Virus record (IMG/VR): IMGVR_UViG_3300020463_002321
Location: 1-23,520 of that record
DNA from: a virus
Length of the DNA: 23,520 nt
Direction: 5' to 3' (one strand)
A program made the translations under genes and the position numbers. Shown in pieces: positions 14,751 through 22,238 of this stretch. Position 1 is the stretch's first letter, and every line of letters begins with the position of its first letter. The notes under the pieces are model-generated. The model was given only the letters and a program-made list of their open reading frames with translations. It had not been told where the DNA came from and searched no databases.

Positions 14751-15499
14751 TATCTTCTGTTTTCTTTCACTTCAAACATTTTACGTTTTGCCACTTTATT
14801 AAATTCTGCAATTATATTAACGCTCCTTCTGTGTAGCACAGCATCTTTTCTAGCAGATACACTGTGTACACATTTTGTTGAATTATTGCAAAATACAACT
14901 AATGTGTTGGGTTTGTATGGCACTGTCTTAACAACTTTTCCTGCTTTTTCATTTACTTCTCTCCCGCCGTTTTTGTTCACTTCTGCAATGTTGTCATGTG
15001 TTTCGTGTATTTGAAATTCTCCACCTGTGCTTTGATCGTCCTTGCAAGGCATGTAAAGGAGAGCCGCATATATCTCTCTAGGATTATCTATGTGAGGAGT
15101 TCTCGAACTGAAGTTTATTGGCTTATGCATCACTGTTTGGCAATCGGTTCCTATTTTGTCATTGCCAGTGTCCCATCCTCTTGGGCTCAATGTAAGGTCT
15201 TCGACATGGGGTACTAACTCGCCAAGCACTTCCATCATCTCCTTGTAAAACTCCATTGAAGTGTGATACTCAGTGAATTCCTTCCATGCATTGGAAACTT
15301 TTCCCGGTTTCAACATCTCATCTGCTTTCAATCTGTAGCAGATGCCTTGATCAAACGGTTCAGTGGACAGCAGTTGATCTTCCGGCCATTCCTTCTCAAG
15401 TTGTTCGTACACGTCTCGGGGAAGTGCATCCTCGATAACAAAATGTGGATAAGGCTCTAGTATTAATTTAGGTTTTTTCTGTAGTACTGAAAGGCTCAT
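14750..15499 (-). CDS. 2-oxoglutarate/Fe(II)-dependent oxygenase-like protein
   Basis: This is a dioxygenase that would use 2-oxoglutarate and O2 to hydroxylate a substrate. The iron triad is visible: H136-x-D138 in RTPHIDNP, and H212 in KCVHSVSA, followed by an Arg (R224 or R225) that would bind the 2-oxoglutarate carboxylate in HRRSVNI. Between them lie strands with YAALLYMP and GGEFQIHE, as in prolyl-4-hydroxylase-type double-stranded beta-helix folds. The N-terminal 80 residues have PYPHFVIEDALP, a common lead-in for this group. The length (249) is normal. It lies inside the glycan operon, coupled to its upstream gene by an ATGA overlap. The substrate could be a sugar, a sugar-linked lipid or a protein; I cannot choose. 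Confidence 0.82.
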   Translation of the reverse strand: MSLSVLQKKPKLILEPYPHFVIEDALPRDVYEQLEKEWPEDQLLSTEPFDQGICYRLKADEMLKPGKVSNAWKEFTEYHTSMEFYKEMMEVLGELVPHVEDLTLSPRGWDTGNDKIGTDCQTVMHKPINFSSRTPHIDNPREIYAALLYMPCKDDQSTGGEFQIHETHDNIAEVNKNGGREVNEKAGKVVKTVPYKPNTLVVFCNNSTKCVHSVSARKDAVLHRRSVNIIAEFNKVAKRKMFEVKENRR

Positions 15500-16584
15500 T
15501 CTAGGTGCTCCATTATTTCGGGAATGTTTATTTTAAAATTTATCATGTCGCTAAATCTTTTCACCCCCTGTGGTTTATTTCCTTTTTCACGTGATATCTC
15601 TACAACATCTGCCAGATAGAGTTTGTGTTTCAGGTTTAAATTGTGTGATAGCAATGGATAAACTTTCTTGTGTAGCATATTCTTGTCTTGGATCTCTATG
15701 ACTTTTGTTCCAGGTCGACACCATAATAGATTGACCATGCCTGCACCGTGGGCCGCTAATACATGTGATGCCTCGGCGAATGTTTTTATTTGGTCCTTTA
15801 TACTCAGATTTTCGAGTGTAACAGTCTCCCATCCTTTAAGTTTCAGTAACAACTCGTCTGAGTTCAACATTCTCCTAGTCTTGGCACCCGGCCTAAGCAC
15901 AACTATCTTCCTGTAAGGTTCAATTTCTTTGATATTGGTCAGTCCTTTAAAATGTCGTAACCATGGGGCAAGTGCTGGAGTTGTTATGCCATCTCTGACA
16001 TTACTCATACTGGGCACCAGGAGATGTTTGAATTGCCATGTCTCACCTTTTTTCATCACGACTATCTTGACATTTGGGAAAAGTTCTTTGCATACTTTTT
16101 CAAAATACGGACTGTGATTGGCCATTATGAAACAGTATCTGCTGAAGTTTGTTGACCATCTTTTCTCCAGTAATCTAAACTTGGATATGACGTCAATCCA
16201 GATGTGCCATGGGTTTCCTTTGCTGTCGTCGTCTACAGGAAGCCATACATATGTGTCTCTCTCGTGAAAAAATTCAGTGGTTGGAGGAAGATCCAGATCC
16301 ACATTGTCATCCCACTCGGTCCAGAGCTTGTGGCTCTTGTGTGGCTTGTGTCTATTCTTGTGTGTCAGTTTCCAAACATGATCCGTTATCAATTTGTTTT
16401 CTCTGGTCAACAACAACGGGCAAGTATGCACTTTACAATTATGGAACTCCGCCACGAATGTTGGTAAACTTGTGAAGTGTGGATCTATGGAGTCATGATA
16501 GGGCACAGTGTAGTTGTATTCCGGATCTACCGTTGGCCAACGGTCGAGGAAATACTTGAGTGAGTTTATGTTTTTTACTAACAT
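15496..16584 (-). CDS. GT61-family glycosyltransferase
   Basis: The C-terminal half carries the GT61 (DUF563) signature: IVVLRPGAKTRRMLN near 227-241, LENLSIKDQIKTFAEA at 257-272, then the conserved HGAGMVNLLWC (279-289) and PGTKVIEI (291-298). The N-terminal half (1-220) is the less conserved domain of this GT-B family. GT61 members transfer xylose, GlcNAc and other sugars in plants and bacteria; the sugar used here is not predictable. At 362 residues the length is usual. It is the first gene of the minus-strand operon and starts 31 bases from the divergent SGNH gene, with a possible -10 (CATAAT) close to the ATG. Confidence 0.85.
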   Translation of the reverse strand: MLVKNINSLKYFLDRWPTVDPEYNYTVPYHDSIDPHFTSLPTFVAEFHNCKVHTCPLLLTRENKLITDHVWKLTHKNRHKPHKSHKLWTEWDDNVDLDLPPTTEFFHERDTYVWLPVDDDSKGNPWHIWIDVISKFRLLEKRWSTNFSRYCFIMANHSPYFEKVCKELFPNVKIVVMKKGETWQFKHLLVPSMSNVRDGITTPALAPWLRHFKGLTNIKEIEPYRKIVVLRPGAKTRRMLNSDELLLKLKGWETVTLENLSIKDQIKTFAEASHVLAAHGAGMVNLLWCRPGTKVIEIQDKNMLHKKVYPLLSHNLNLKHKLYLADVVEISREKGNKPQGVKRFSDMINFKINIPEIMEHLE

Positions 16585-16598
16585 TTAATTAATAATTA

Positions 16599-16607
16599 TG
16601 CTATAAT
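16599..16607 (+). promoter_or_regulatory. Extended -10 promoter (TGCTATAAT) for the plus-strand glycan operon
   Basis: The sequence TGCTATAAT matches the extended -10 element TGnTATAAT exactly, and 8 bases separate it from the ATG at 16616, so transcription would begin about two bases before the start codon and the message would be leaderless or nearly so. No Shine-Dalgarno sequence precedes that ATG, which agrees. The element overlaps its mirror image (ATTAT-GCT-ATAAT), giving a possible CATAAT for the divergent gene on the minus strand. No clear -35 box is seen. Confidence 0.45.
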
Positions 16608-16615
16608 ACACTACT

Positions 16616-17278
16616 ATGATATTATTCTCAAATGGTTGCAGTTTTCTCACGCCCAGACCAAAAGACGGTGTGGACACCTTTACCAGCAAGTTGGTTGCTG
16701 AAAAATACGGAATGGAACTCTCCAACATAGCAATGGGAGGTAGAGGAAATACAAGGGTAAGTTTCTCATCAAAGGTATGGCTCGAACAGAACAAAGACAA
16801 GGACGTGTTCGCCGTGATCGGATGGTCCAGCGCCATAAGAAATGATTACATCACCGATGATGGTTGGAAGAAAGGCCGTATTCCCGGAACAGACCTCACT
16901 TGGCGCACTTGGAAGACATTAGATAATGTCAGTTTCATAAGAGGAAATAAAGGATGGGACATTGAAAACAACCTGGCCATGAATTTTTTAGAAAACGTAT
17001 TTGACTTACAGAATTATTTTGAACGTAAGCAAATACCATATGTGATGTACAACTCCCTACCCAATAATTTCGGTAACGGTACAGCAGACTTCGAAGTGAT
17101 CAGGAATGCAATCAACATGGATAGATTTTTCAGTCCTGGCATCAGCCACTTGGAATTTGTAACAGATAAGAATCTAATTGTCAGTCCAAACGACCCACAT
17201 CCATCTGCAGAAGGACACCAACAATGGGCGACACAACTTATAGAATTTATAGATGCTAACAATTTACGCACCATTTAG
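16616..17278 (+). CDS. SGNH/GDSL-like hydrolase
   Basis: The 220-residue protein has the usual order of SGNH blocks: SNGCSF (residues 5-10) with the candidate nucleophile S9, AMGGRGNTR (39-47) in the place of block II, IGWSSAIRND (68-77) for block III, and NDPHPSAEGH (192-201) with D193 and H195 as the remaining triad residues. Such enzymes remove acyl groups or hydrolyse esters, and in polysaccharide loci they often act as O-acetyl esterases or transferases. It has no signal peptide, so it is probably cytoplasmic. It starts the plus-strand operon from a nearly leaderless promoter and overlaps the next gene by 26 bases. The substrate is unknown. Confidence 0.72.
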   Translation: MILFSNGCSFLTPRPKDGVDTFTSKLVAEKYGMELSNIAMGGRGNTRVSFSSKVWLEQNKDKDVFAVIGWSSAIRNDYITDDGWKKGRIPGTDLTWRTWKTLDNVSFIRGNKGWDIENNLAMNFLENVFDLQNYFERKQIPYVMYNSLPNNFGNGTADFEVIRNAINMDRFFSPGISHLEFVTDKNLIVSPNDPHPSAEGHQQWATQLIEFIDANNLRTI

Positions 17279-18065
17279 TAACAAGAACAGTAAAGCATAC
17301 GAAGTGTTTGACGGTGTGCAGAAGTCTTGGCCCGATCAAATCACAAAGTTAGATAATTCTGTGGAAACAGATCCTTTACCCAATTCGATGTTTTGGGGTT
17401 TCGTTGGCAACAATAGAGCAATGGTCAAAAAACTAGAAGCACGTAATCACAACTATTGGTTCACTGACACTCCCTACTTTGGAAGATTTGACAACAACAA
17501 TCTAAAACCAGACAATCATTATTGGCGTATATGCAGGAACCAAATACATGCAACATTTCTTAAAGATTGTAAGGCAGATAGATTTGAGAAGTTTGGAATG
17601 AAAATCAAAGCACCAAACTTCGCTGGCAAATACATTTTAGTGTGTCCCAGTAGTGCAGGCATACACAACTACCTGGACAGACCAAACTGGACAAACGAAA
17701 CCATAGAACAGGTCAAGAGATACACAGATAGACCTATCCGACTTCGACACAAGCCTAGGGGCAGGGGTACATCAGGACCAAGTGAGGCCAAGGTACCCCT
17801 ATCCGAGGACCTTAAGGAGGCATGGTGTGTCGTAACAAGTTGCTCGATCGCGGCAGTGGAAGCCATGTGCGAAGGCATACCTGTGTTCTGTGATAACAAG
17901 AGTTTTGCTGTAGACGTTGGCAATGTGGAATTGTCAGACATTGAGAATCCCTACTATGGTGGTCCAGAACCTTGGCTGTACAGTCTTGCCTATCAACAGT
18001 TCACACCTGATGAGATCGCAAACGGCACAGCAGTGGAGATATTAATGGATAAGGGATTGTTGTGA
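17253..18065 (+). CDS. Putative polysaccharide-type glycosyltransferase, family copy D
   Basis: This 270-residue protein is the plus-strand member of the four-copy family and is closest to copy C. It has FTDTPYFGRF and WRICRNQIHATFLKDCKADR near 70-115, KYILVCPSSAG, a basic HKPRGRG strand, and the shared C-terminal signature (CVVTSCSIAAVEAMCEGIPVFCD, DVGNVELSDIENP, LAYQQFTPDEIANGTAVEIL). The serine block reads TSCS rather than HNS. It begins 26 bases inside the SGNH gene. The next gene's GTG overlaps its TGA (GTGA). Copies A to C lie on the other strand of the same island, so the family was spread by duplication and inversion or by separate acquisition. Confidence 0.6.
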   Translation: MLTIYAPFSNKNSKAYEVFDGVQKSWPDQITKLDNSVETDPLPNSMFWGFVGNNRAMVKKLEARNHNYWFTDTPYFGRFDNNNLKPDNHYWRICRNQIHATFLKDCKADRFEKFGMKIKAPNFAGKYILVCPSSAGIHNYLDRPNWTNETIEQVKRYTDRPIRLRHKPRGRGTSGPSEAKVPLSEDLKEAWCVVTSCSIAAVEAMCEGIPVFCDNKSFAVDVGNVELSDIENPYYGGPEPWLYSLAYQQFTPDEIANGTAVEILMDKGLL

Positions 18066-18703
18066 AAATTGAAAAATTAAGCGAGGGGATATGGGTTCCA
18101 TCGACGGATACACAGATAGAGCAATGGCGTGAAAAAGGACATCCATACATGCAGGACACCTGTCTCAATAAATTGCTTGAATGGTGTAAGATACAGAATA
18201 AGAAATTTAACCTCATAGTCGACGTGGGAGCATGGTGTGGCACTTGGACGTTGTCTATGCAACAATATGCAAAGAGTATCAATTGTTATGAACCCAACAA
18301 GTTACACTATGAGTGTCTCTCGAGAAATCTAAGCACACACAATCACGTTAGGTTGTACAATCAAGCAGTTGGTAACAAGGACGGATTCGTGAAGTTGACA
18401 AAAGAAAGTTCTACACAAAATACTAGGGTGCTGTTAGAAAAAGGAGAAATAAAGATTAACAAGTTAGATTCGTTAGAGCTACAGGGAGTAGATTTTATCA
18501 AGATAGATGTCGAAGGTCTAGAGATGGAAGTGCTCAAGGGTGCAGGAAAAACTTTAGAAGGTGTTGAATATCTAATGATCGAATTGAATGGCAACAGTGA
18601 AAAATACGGTAGCAGTAAAAAAGATATTAAGGAACATCTGAGATCTCTTGGGTTCAAGTTATTGTTTAAAATCTGGCCAGACATTGTTTATTACAAATCA
18701 TGA
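18062..18703 (+). CDS. FkbM-family methyltransferase, copy 1
   Basis: SAM-dependent methyltransferases of the FkbM type O-methylate sugars and other small molecules. Motif I is visible as VDVGAWCGTWT (53-63), a ligand-type acidic residue follows in CYEPNK (75-80), and the family hallmark FIKIDVEGLEMEVLKGA sits at 145-161. The length of 213 is usual for the family. The start is a GTG at 18062 that overlaps the TGA of the preceding gene (GTGA); no ATG offers a better start. An ATGA junction couples it to the second FkbM gene. A sugar O-methyl decoration is the likely role in this operon. Confidence 0.85.
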   Translation: MKIEKLSEGIWVPSTDTQIEQWREKGHPYMQDTCLNKLLEWCKIQNKKFNLIVDVGAWCGTWTLSMQQYAKSINCYEPNKLHYECLSRNLSTHNHVRLYNQAVGNKDGFVKLTKESSTQNTRVLLEKGEIKINKLDSLELQGVDFIKIDVEGLEMEVLKGAGKTLEGVEYLMIELNGNSEKYGSSKKDIKEHLRSLGFKLLFKIWPDIVYYKS

Positions 18704-19305
18704 TGTATCAACACTTGAAAAAACTAAAGACAGAGAAAAATTTCTTACCAACAAAGATCCTAGACGTAGGTGCAAACATAGGACTCTGGACCAAGAACGT
18801 AAAATTAATATGGCCCGATGCAGAATACACTTGCATAGAAGCAGGTCCAAAATATGAGAAGCATTTAAAAGAAATAGCGAACAACTGCCACATAGCGGTG
18901 CTTGGCGATAGCAATAAGGAAATTAAAATGTATCTGCGTGAAATAGACAAGGGAAATAAAAAGAAGGTCACATACACGAAAGGCTCAACAGTGTTTGGTA
19001 TTTTCAAAGATTACGAGACTAGACAGATGCAGACCTTGGACCAATTGGTTGGTAAGGATGCTCAGTTTGATTTAATTAAGCAAGATGTACAAGGTGCCGA
19101 AATTATGATAATGAAAGGTGCTCCGGATATATTCAAACGTGCCAAATACGTAGTACAGGAAGTAAACGTTCATAAGGACGAACAGTTTCCAGACATGCCT
19201 TCGGAGAAGGAAATGGATGAATACATGTTGGAATTAGGATTTGACAACAATGAAGTGATTGAACAAAAAGAAAATGTTGAGCAGATAGATAAAATTTATT
19301 TTTGA
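18700..19305 (+). CDS. FkbM-family methyltransferase, copy 2
   Basis: The 201 residues show motif I as LDVGANIGLWT (21-31), the SAM-binding acidic residue in CIEAGP (45-50), and the family motif LIKQDVQGAEIMIMKGA (125-141), where the usual DVEG is changed to DVQG. The two adjacent FkbM genes are clearly diverged (different motif I sequences), so they are unlikely to be a recent tandem duplication and probably methylate different positions. Its ATG overlaps the TGA of copy 1 (ATGA). It is the last gene of the plus-strand operon and faces the minus-strand GT gene, 2 bases away. Confidence 0.83.
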   Translation: MMYQHLKKLKTEKNFLPTKILDVGANIGLWTKNVKLIWPDAEYTCIEAGPKYEKHLKEIANNCHIAVLGDSNKEIKMYLREIDKGNKKKVTYTKGSTVFGIFKDYETRQMQTLDQLVGKDAQFDLIKQDVQGAEIMIMKGAPDIFKRAKYVVQEVNVHKDEQFPDMPSEKEMDEYMLELGFDNNEVIEQKENVEQIDKIYF

Positions 19306-19307
19306 TT

Positions 19308-19982
19308 CTATGAACTAAAAAGATTTATTAGTTCTTTCTTCCAGTCGTCGCCATATTCACAATCTCGATAACCATCAAACCACGGTCCGCCCTCTGTGTA
19401 GTGTAATATTTTAGGTACACCGTCTCTTGGTTCCTTGTACCAGCCGACTAGCCAATTATATTCTAATGGTAGTTCACCTATCTCATTATCGTCTAACCAA
19501 CTGAACCTGTGTAGGAACTTTGGTGATTCTTGGTTTAATAAGTCTGGCGTTAGTATTTTATTCTTAGGGTGTTCGCAGTTCCACAGTACCATACTTGACC
19601 AATTTTTTCTAGGGTAAGAAGTCTGTACCTGTCCATCCATTTTAGTTGTTTCTTTTGGTGTGTAGTCGTGTTGCACCACAACCACTGCCTTGCTTGGATC
19701 ACAATATTTCACAAGTTCGTGGCTTGGTATCTTCCAAAGAAAATCACAATCACAGAACACTGCCCAACCTTTGAAATCATTCATGTAAGGAACAAAGAAT
19801 CTTGTAAAAGTAAATTCGGTCGATGCTAGTTTATCCACAGATCTGTTGTAAAGACCCTGGTCTCGCATTTGTTTTTGTTTAAGGGGAATAACTTCTGCAG
19901 ACGGGTCTCTACGCTTGATGCTGTGTTCACAAACTTGGTATGCTATATCTTCTCTACTGTCGTGTCCTATATAGATTTTCAT
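19308..19982 (-). CDS. GT-A (GT8-like) glycosyltransferase, 224 aa
   Basis: The N-terminus MKIYIGHDSREDIAYQVCEHSI is a typical opening of GT8-like or related GT-A phage and bacterial glycosyltransferases. The metal-binding DxD is D78-C-D80 in VFCDCDFLW, preceded by FTRFFVPY (58-65). The C-terminal HYTEGGPWF (194-202) supplies the late His of the family (LHYTEGGPW). The length is compact but normal. It follows the radical SAM gene with a one-base gap and is the last gene of the minus-strand unit that starts at uvsX. It probably transfers a hexose onto a growing oligosaccharide; the donor is unknown. Confidence 0.78.
   Translation of the reverse strand: MKIYIGHDSREDIAYQVCEHSIKRRDPSAEVIPLKQKQMRDQGLYNRSVDKLASTEFTFTRFFVPYMNDFKGWAVFCDCDFLWKIPSHELVKYCDPSKAVVVVQHDYTPKETTKMDGQVQTSYPRKNWSSMVLWNCEHPKNKILTPDLLNQESPKFLHRFSWLDDNEIGELPLEYNWLVGWYKEPRDGVPKILHYTEGGPWFDGYRDCEYGDDWKKELINLFSS
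19312..19340 (+). terminator. Weak hairpin/terminator at convergent junction
   Basis: GAACTAA (19312-19318) pairs with TTAGTTC (19328-19334) around a 9-base loop, followed by TTTCTT. It begins 7 bases after the FkbM stop and lies within the 3' end of the convergent GT gene. The stem has only two G-C pairs, so it is a weak intrinsic terminator candidate for the plus-strand operon. It lacks a T-run on the minus strand. Confidence 0.35.
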
Positions 19983-19983
19983 T

Positions 19984-21177
19984 TCATATATTTAAGTCTG
20001 TGGCCAGTTCCGGAATGAAATTTGATAGACTCACTTTCCTGTAAGAATCTCTTTTTGTTATGATATCTTTAAACTTTTCAATTTCATTACTGGTATCTTT
20101 ATCTATGTCCGCTGATAAATTTTCTAGTAATGTATAAAAATTAGTTACATGTGTTACTTTGTCCTTATCAATGTTTTGTAGTTTTTCTAAAGCCTTACGT
20201 CTGGTAGAATATGGCAGAACACTGTAATGTAGAATTGAAGGCCCTGTTAATATGTGTAGATGTAGATGAATGTTGTATGTATTTGCAAATTCAATGATAT
20301 CATCAACATACAAAAGATTGAAATTTTGCACAACGTTAGTGATCATGAATGTAGCGTTTTTTAGATTCAAATAGTTTATTACATTTGATCTTATTTTTGA
20401 AAAATCACTTGGAAATCTTAAGTAATCATTTACTTTATTAACTCCGTCTATACTAAAAATTATTTTTAGATCCTGCAAGGCACTTAATGTTTTAAAAAGT
20501 TTTTTGTTGTACATGGTTCCGTTTGTTGTGATCCAAATAGATAATTTTTCTGCTGACTTTTTCACACTTAATTTTTCTAAGAGTGATATAATTTGAGGAT
20601 TCATTAACGGTTCGCCGCCTTGCAGAGTCACGTGTGTCACATGATTTTTTTCGATCTGATCAACAAGATAATATAGTTTATCCTCCTCGTAGTCATAATC
20701 TTTTTGATTAAGATTTTCAAATCCAAGATAGTTATTCTCAACAAGCAGTTTACTACTACTCGCACCAGTACACATATAACATTTTAAGTTACATAGATTC
20801 GTTATATCAAGATTATAATCGACAGGATGTTTTAGATCTTTTATTCCTAGTAAGGTTAGATATTCTTCGGATGTTTTATTTCCTAATATTTTGTATTGTC
20901 TGTTTGCAAATTGTCTTTGACTTTTTGCACCCATGTCTTCTTTTTCCCAACATTTTTGACATTCTTTTGGTCTTCTTTTTTCTTGAAAATTCTTTATTAG
21001 GTATTTTCTATACCCACTTTCCCAAAATTCTTCTATAGAGTCTTTTTTAAGATTAAACTCTTTTTTCCCTGCATACTCTGTTATGTTTGGCCTAGTATCA
21101 CAACAGACCGACATAGAACCGTCTGTCTTTAAATTTAAACTATTAAAAGGTCTAATGCAAAAATCTTTATTTTCCAT
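19984..21177 (-). CDS. Radical SAM protein with N-terminal SPASM/twitch-like domain
   Basis: The 397 residues combine two cysteine systems. The canonical radical SAM motif is C129-x3-C133-x2-C136 (TNLCNLKCYMC), with the GGEP motif at 187-190 and ITTNGT further on. N-terminal to it, C7, C25, C26, C73 and C76 (FCIRPF, SVCCDTR, ECQKCWE) are arranged like an auxiliary Fe-S (SPASM/twitch) site, which usually sits at the C-terminus. SPASM proteins modify ribosomal peptides, enzymes or sugars by radical chemistry. It overlaps the HAD gene by 11 bases and is one base from the GT-A gene. The substrate is unknown; carbohydrate radical chemistry is an inference from neighbours. Confidence 0.85.
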   Translation of the reverse strand: MENKDFCIRPFNSLNLKTDGSMSVCCDTRPNITEYAGKKEFNLKKDSIEEFWESGYRKYLIKNFQEKRRPKECQKCWEKEDMGAKSQRQFANRQYKILGNKTSEEYLTLLGIKDLKHPVDYNLDITNLCNLKCYMCTGASSSKLLVENNYLGFENLNQKDYDYEEDKLYYLVDQIEKNHVTHVTLQGGEPLMNPQIISLLEKLSVKKSAEKLSIWITTNGTMYNKKLFKTLSALQDLKIIFSIDGVNKVNDYLRFPSDFSKIRSNVINYLNLKNATFMITNVVQNFNLLYVDDIIEFANTYNIHLHLHILTGPSILHYSVLPYSTRRKALEKLQNIDKDKVTHVTNFYTLLENLSADIDKDTSNEIEKFKDIITKRDSYRKVSLSNFIPELATDLNI

Positions 21178-21793
21178 GTATTATAGAGTGTATTTGTTTC
21201 CAATTACTTACTCGTATAACGTCAGGATGATTAAAGTCTTGATTGTATGGGTGGTCTATTAATATAGGCTTTAAACCGTATTTGAGCCCGGCTAGTGCGT
21301 TCTTTGGCTTGTCCTCGACCCAATATAGTCCGGTGTTGTGAAACTCCGCTAACGCTGAATCTTTATCTGCTCCAGTGTCTAAAATATGATAATTTGTAAA
21401 AATATGTTCACCAAACATTTCTCCTAATCTTTTTTTCCTTACTGTTTGTGCTGGCACATCAGAAGTCTGAGATGTAATTGGAATAAAAGTCCAACCTTCT
21501 GCGGCTAATAATTTTACCCATGTCTGCGAATCTTCCATTGGGCATTGTGTTGCCATCCAAGCACTTTTATTGAACTCTCTTATTTCTTTTCGTATTTCAG
21601 GTACAGTCAATCCAAAACGTTCTGCCATCTCGTATGTGTTTTCCATATTTGGCAACAGTTTGTATGGATATATTCTCTCCTCGCTATCATTGTAGTATGA
21701 ACGTTGTAACATCCAGTCTGTGAAATGCTTTTCCCATTCCAGTAGTACGCCGTCTACATCTGTTAAAATTATTCTACTATTTGATATCGGCAT
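21167..21793 (-). CDS. HAD-like hydrolase/phosphatase
   Basis: The N-terminus contains the HAD nucleophile motif D12-x-D14 in ILTDVDGVLLEW, followed by a helical cap region (about 20-100). A PITSQT strand near 114-120 is in place for motif II, with a basic residue further on. YWVEDKPKNALAGLKYG near 160-180 carries the acidic motif. Such proteins dephosphorylate sugars or nucleotides; a role in releasing or supplying a sugar phosphate is an inference. The ATG at 21793 lies 17 bases inside the end of the preceding gene with AGGA and GGAAG upstream. No signal peptide is seen. Confidence 0.75.
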   Translation of the reverse strand: MPISNSRIILTDVDGVLLEWEKHFTDWMLQRSYYNDSEERIYPYKLLPNMENTYEMAERFGLTVPEIRKEIREFNKSAWMATQCPMEDSQTWVKLLAAEGWTFIPITSQTSDVPAQTVRKKRLGEMFGEHIFTNYHILDTGADKDSALAEFHNTGLYWVEDKPKNALAGLKYGLKPILIDHPYNQDFNHPDVIRVSNWKQIHSIIHGK

Positions 21794-22238
21794 CTTCCAT
21801 TCCTGCTACTCTCAATTTAACAATGTTTGTTATCTGCCATTGTTTTTGATCTAAACCTTTGGTGATGCCTAACCATTGATTCCTTATCAACGCAAAGTCA
21901 TTTATAATTTTATCCATGTCAACGACATCGTCCTCACCGTCAACATACTTTTCTGCGTCTCTGCTTGATAAAGCTCTGTTGTAATTTTCTAGATATTTTC
22001 TGAAGGTCTTTGATCTTAATCTCCTTAACTCTATGTTTAGGTATTCTAGTATTGCTTCTAGTTGTTGTAGTTGACTGAATCTTTCTTCCACTATGCCTGG
22101 CAATGAGGCACTAGCTCTTTCTAGGTTACCGTATATCTTGCACTGCTTTTTGGCTTCTAGTAATTCCTTGTCAAAATATGCTACACAGTCTGGTATCTTG
22201 TCTAGGTTCCTACTGACTTCGTTGTACCAGTTTATCAT
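21777..22238 (-). CDS. Hypothetical helical protein next to uvsX, 153 aa
   Basis: I do not recognise the family. It is predicted almost wholly helical and charged: residues 60-95 (FSQLQQLEAILEYLNIELRR) have a coiled-coil-like spacing, followed by a short acidic stretch (DGEDDVVDMDKII), then a helix with WLGITKGLDQKQWQITNIVKLR. Genes in this position in marine T4-like phages are usually unassigned. Its proximity to uvsX and its helical character make a recombination mediator (UvsY-like) worth testing, but its sequence does not obviously match T4 UvsY. An ATGA overlap couples it to the preceding gene and it overlaps the HAD gene by 17 bases. Confidence 0.7.
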   Translation of the reverse strand: MINWYNEVSRNLDKIPDCVAYFDKELLEAKKQCKIYGNLERASASLPGIVEERFSQLQQLEAILEYLNIELRRLRSKTFRKYLENYNRALSSRDAEKYVDGEDDVVDMDKIINDFALIRNQWLGITKGLDQKQWQITNIVKLRVAGMEDADIK

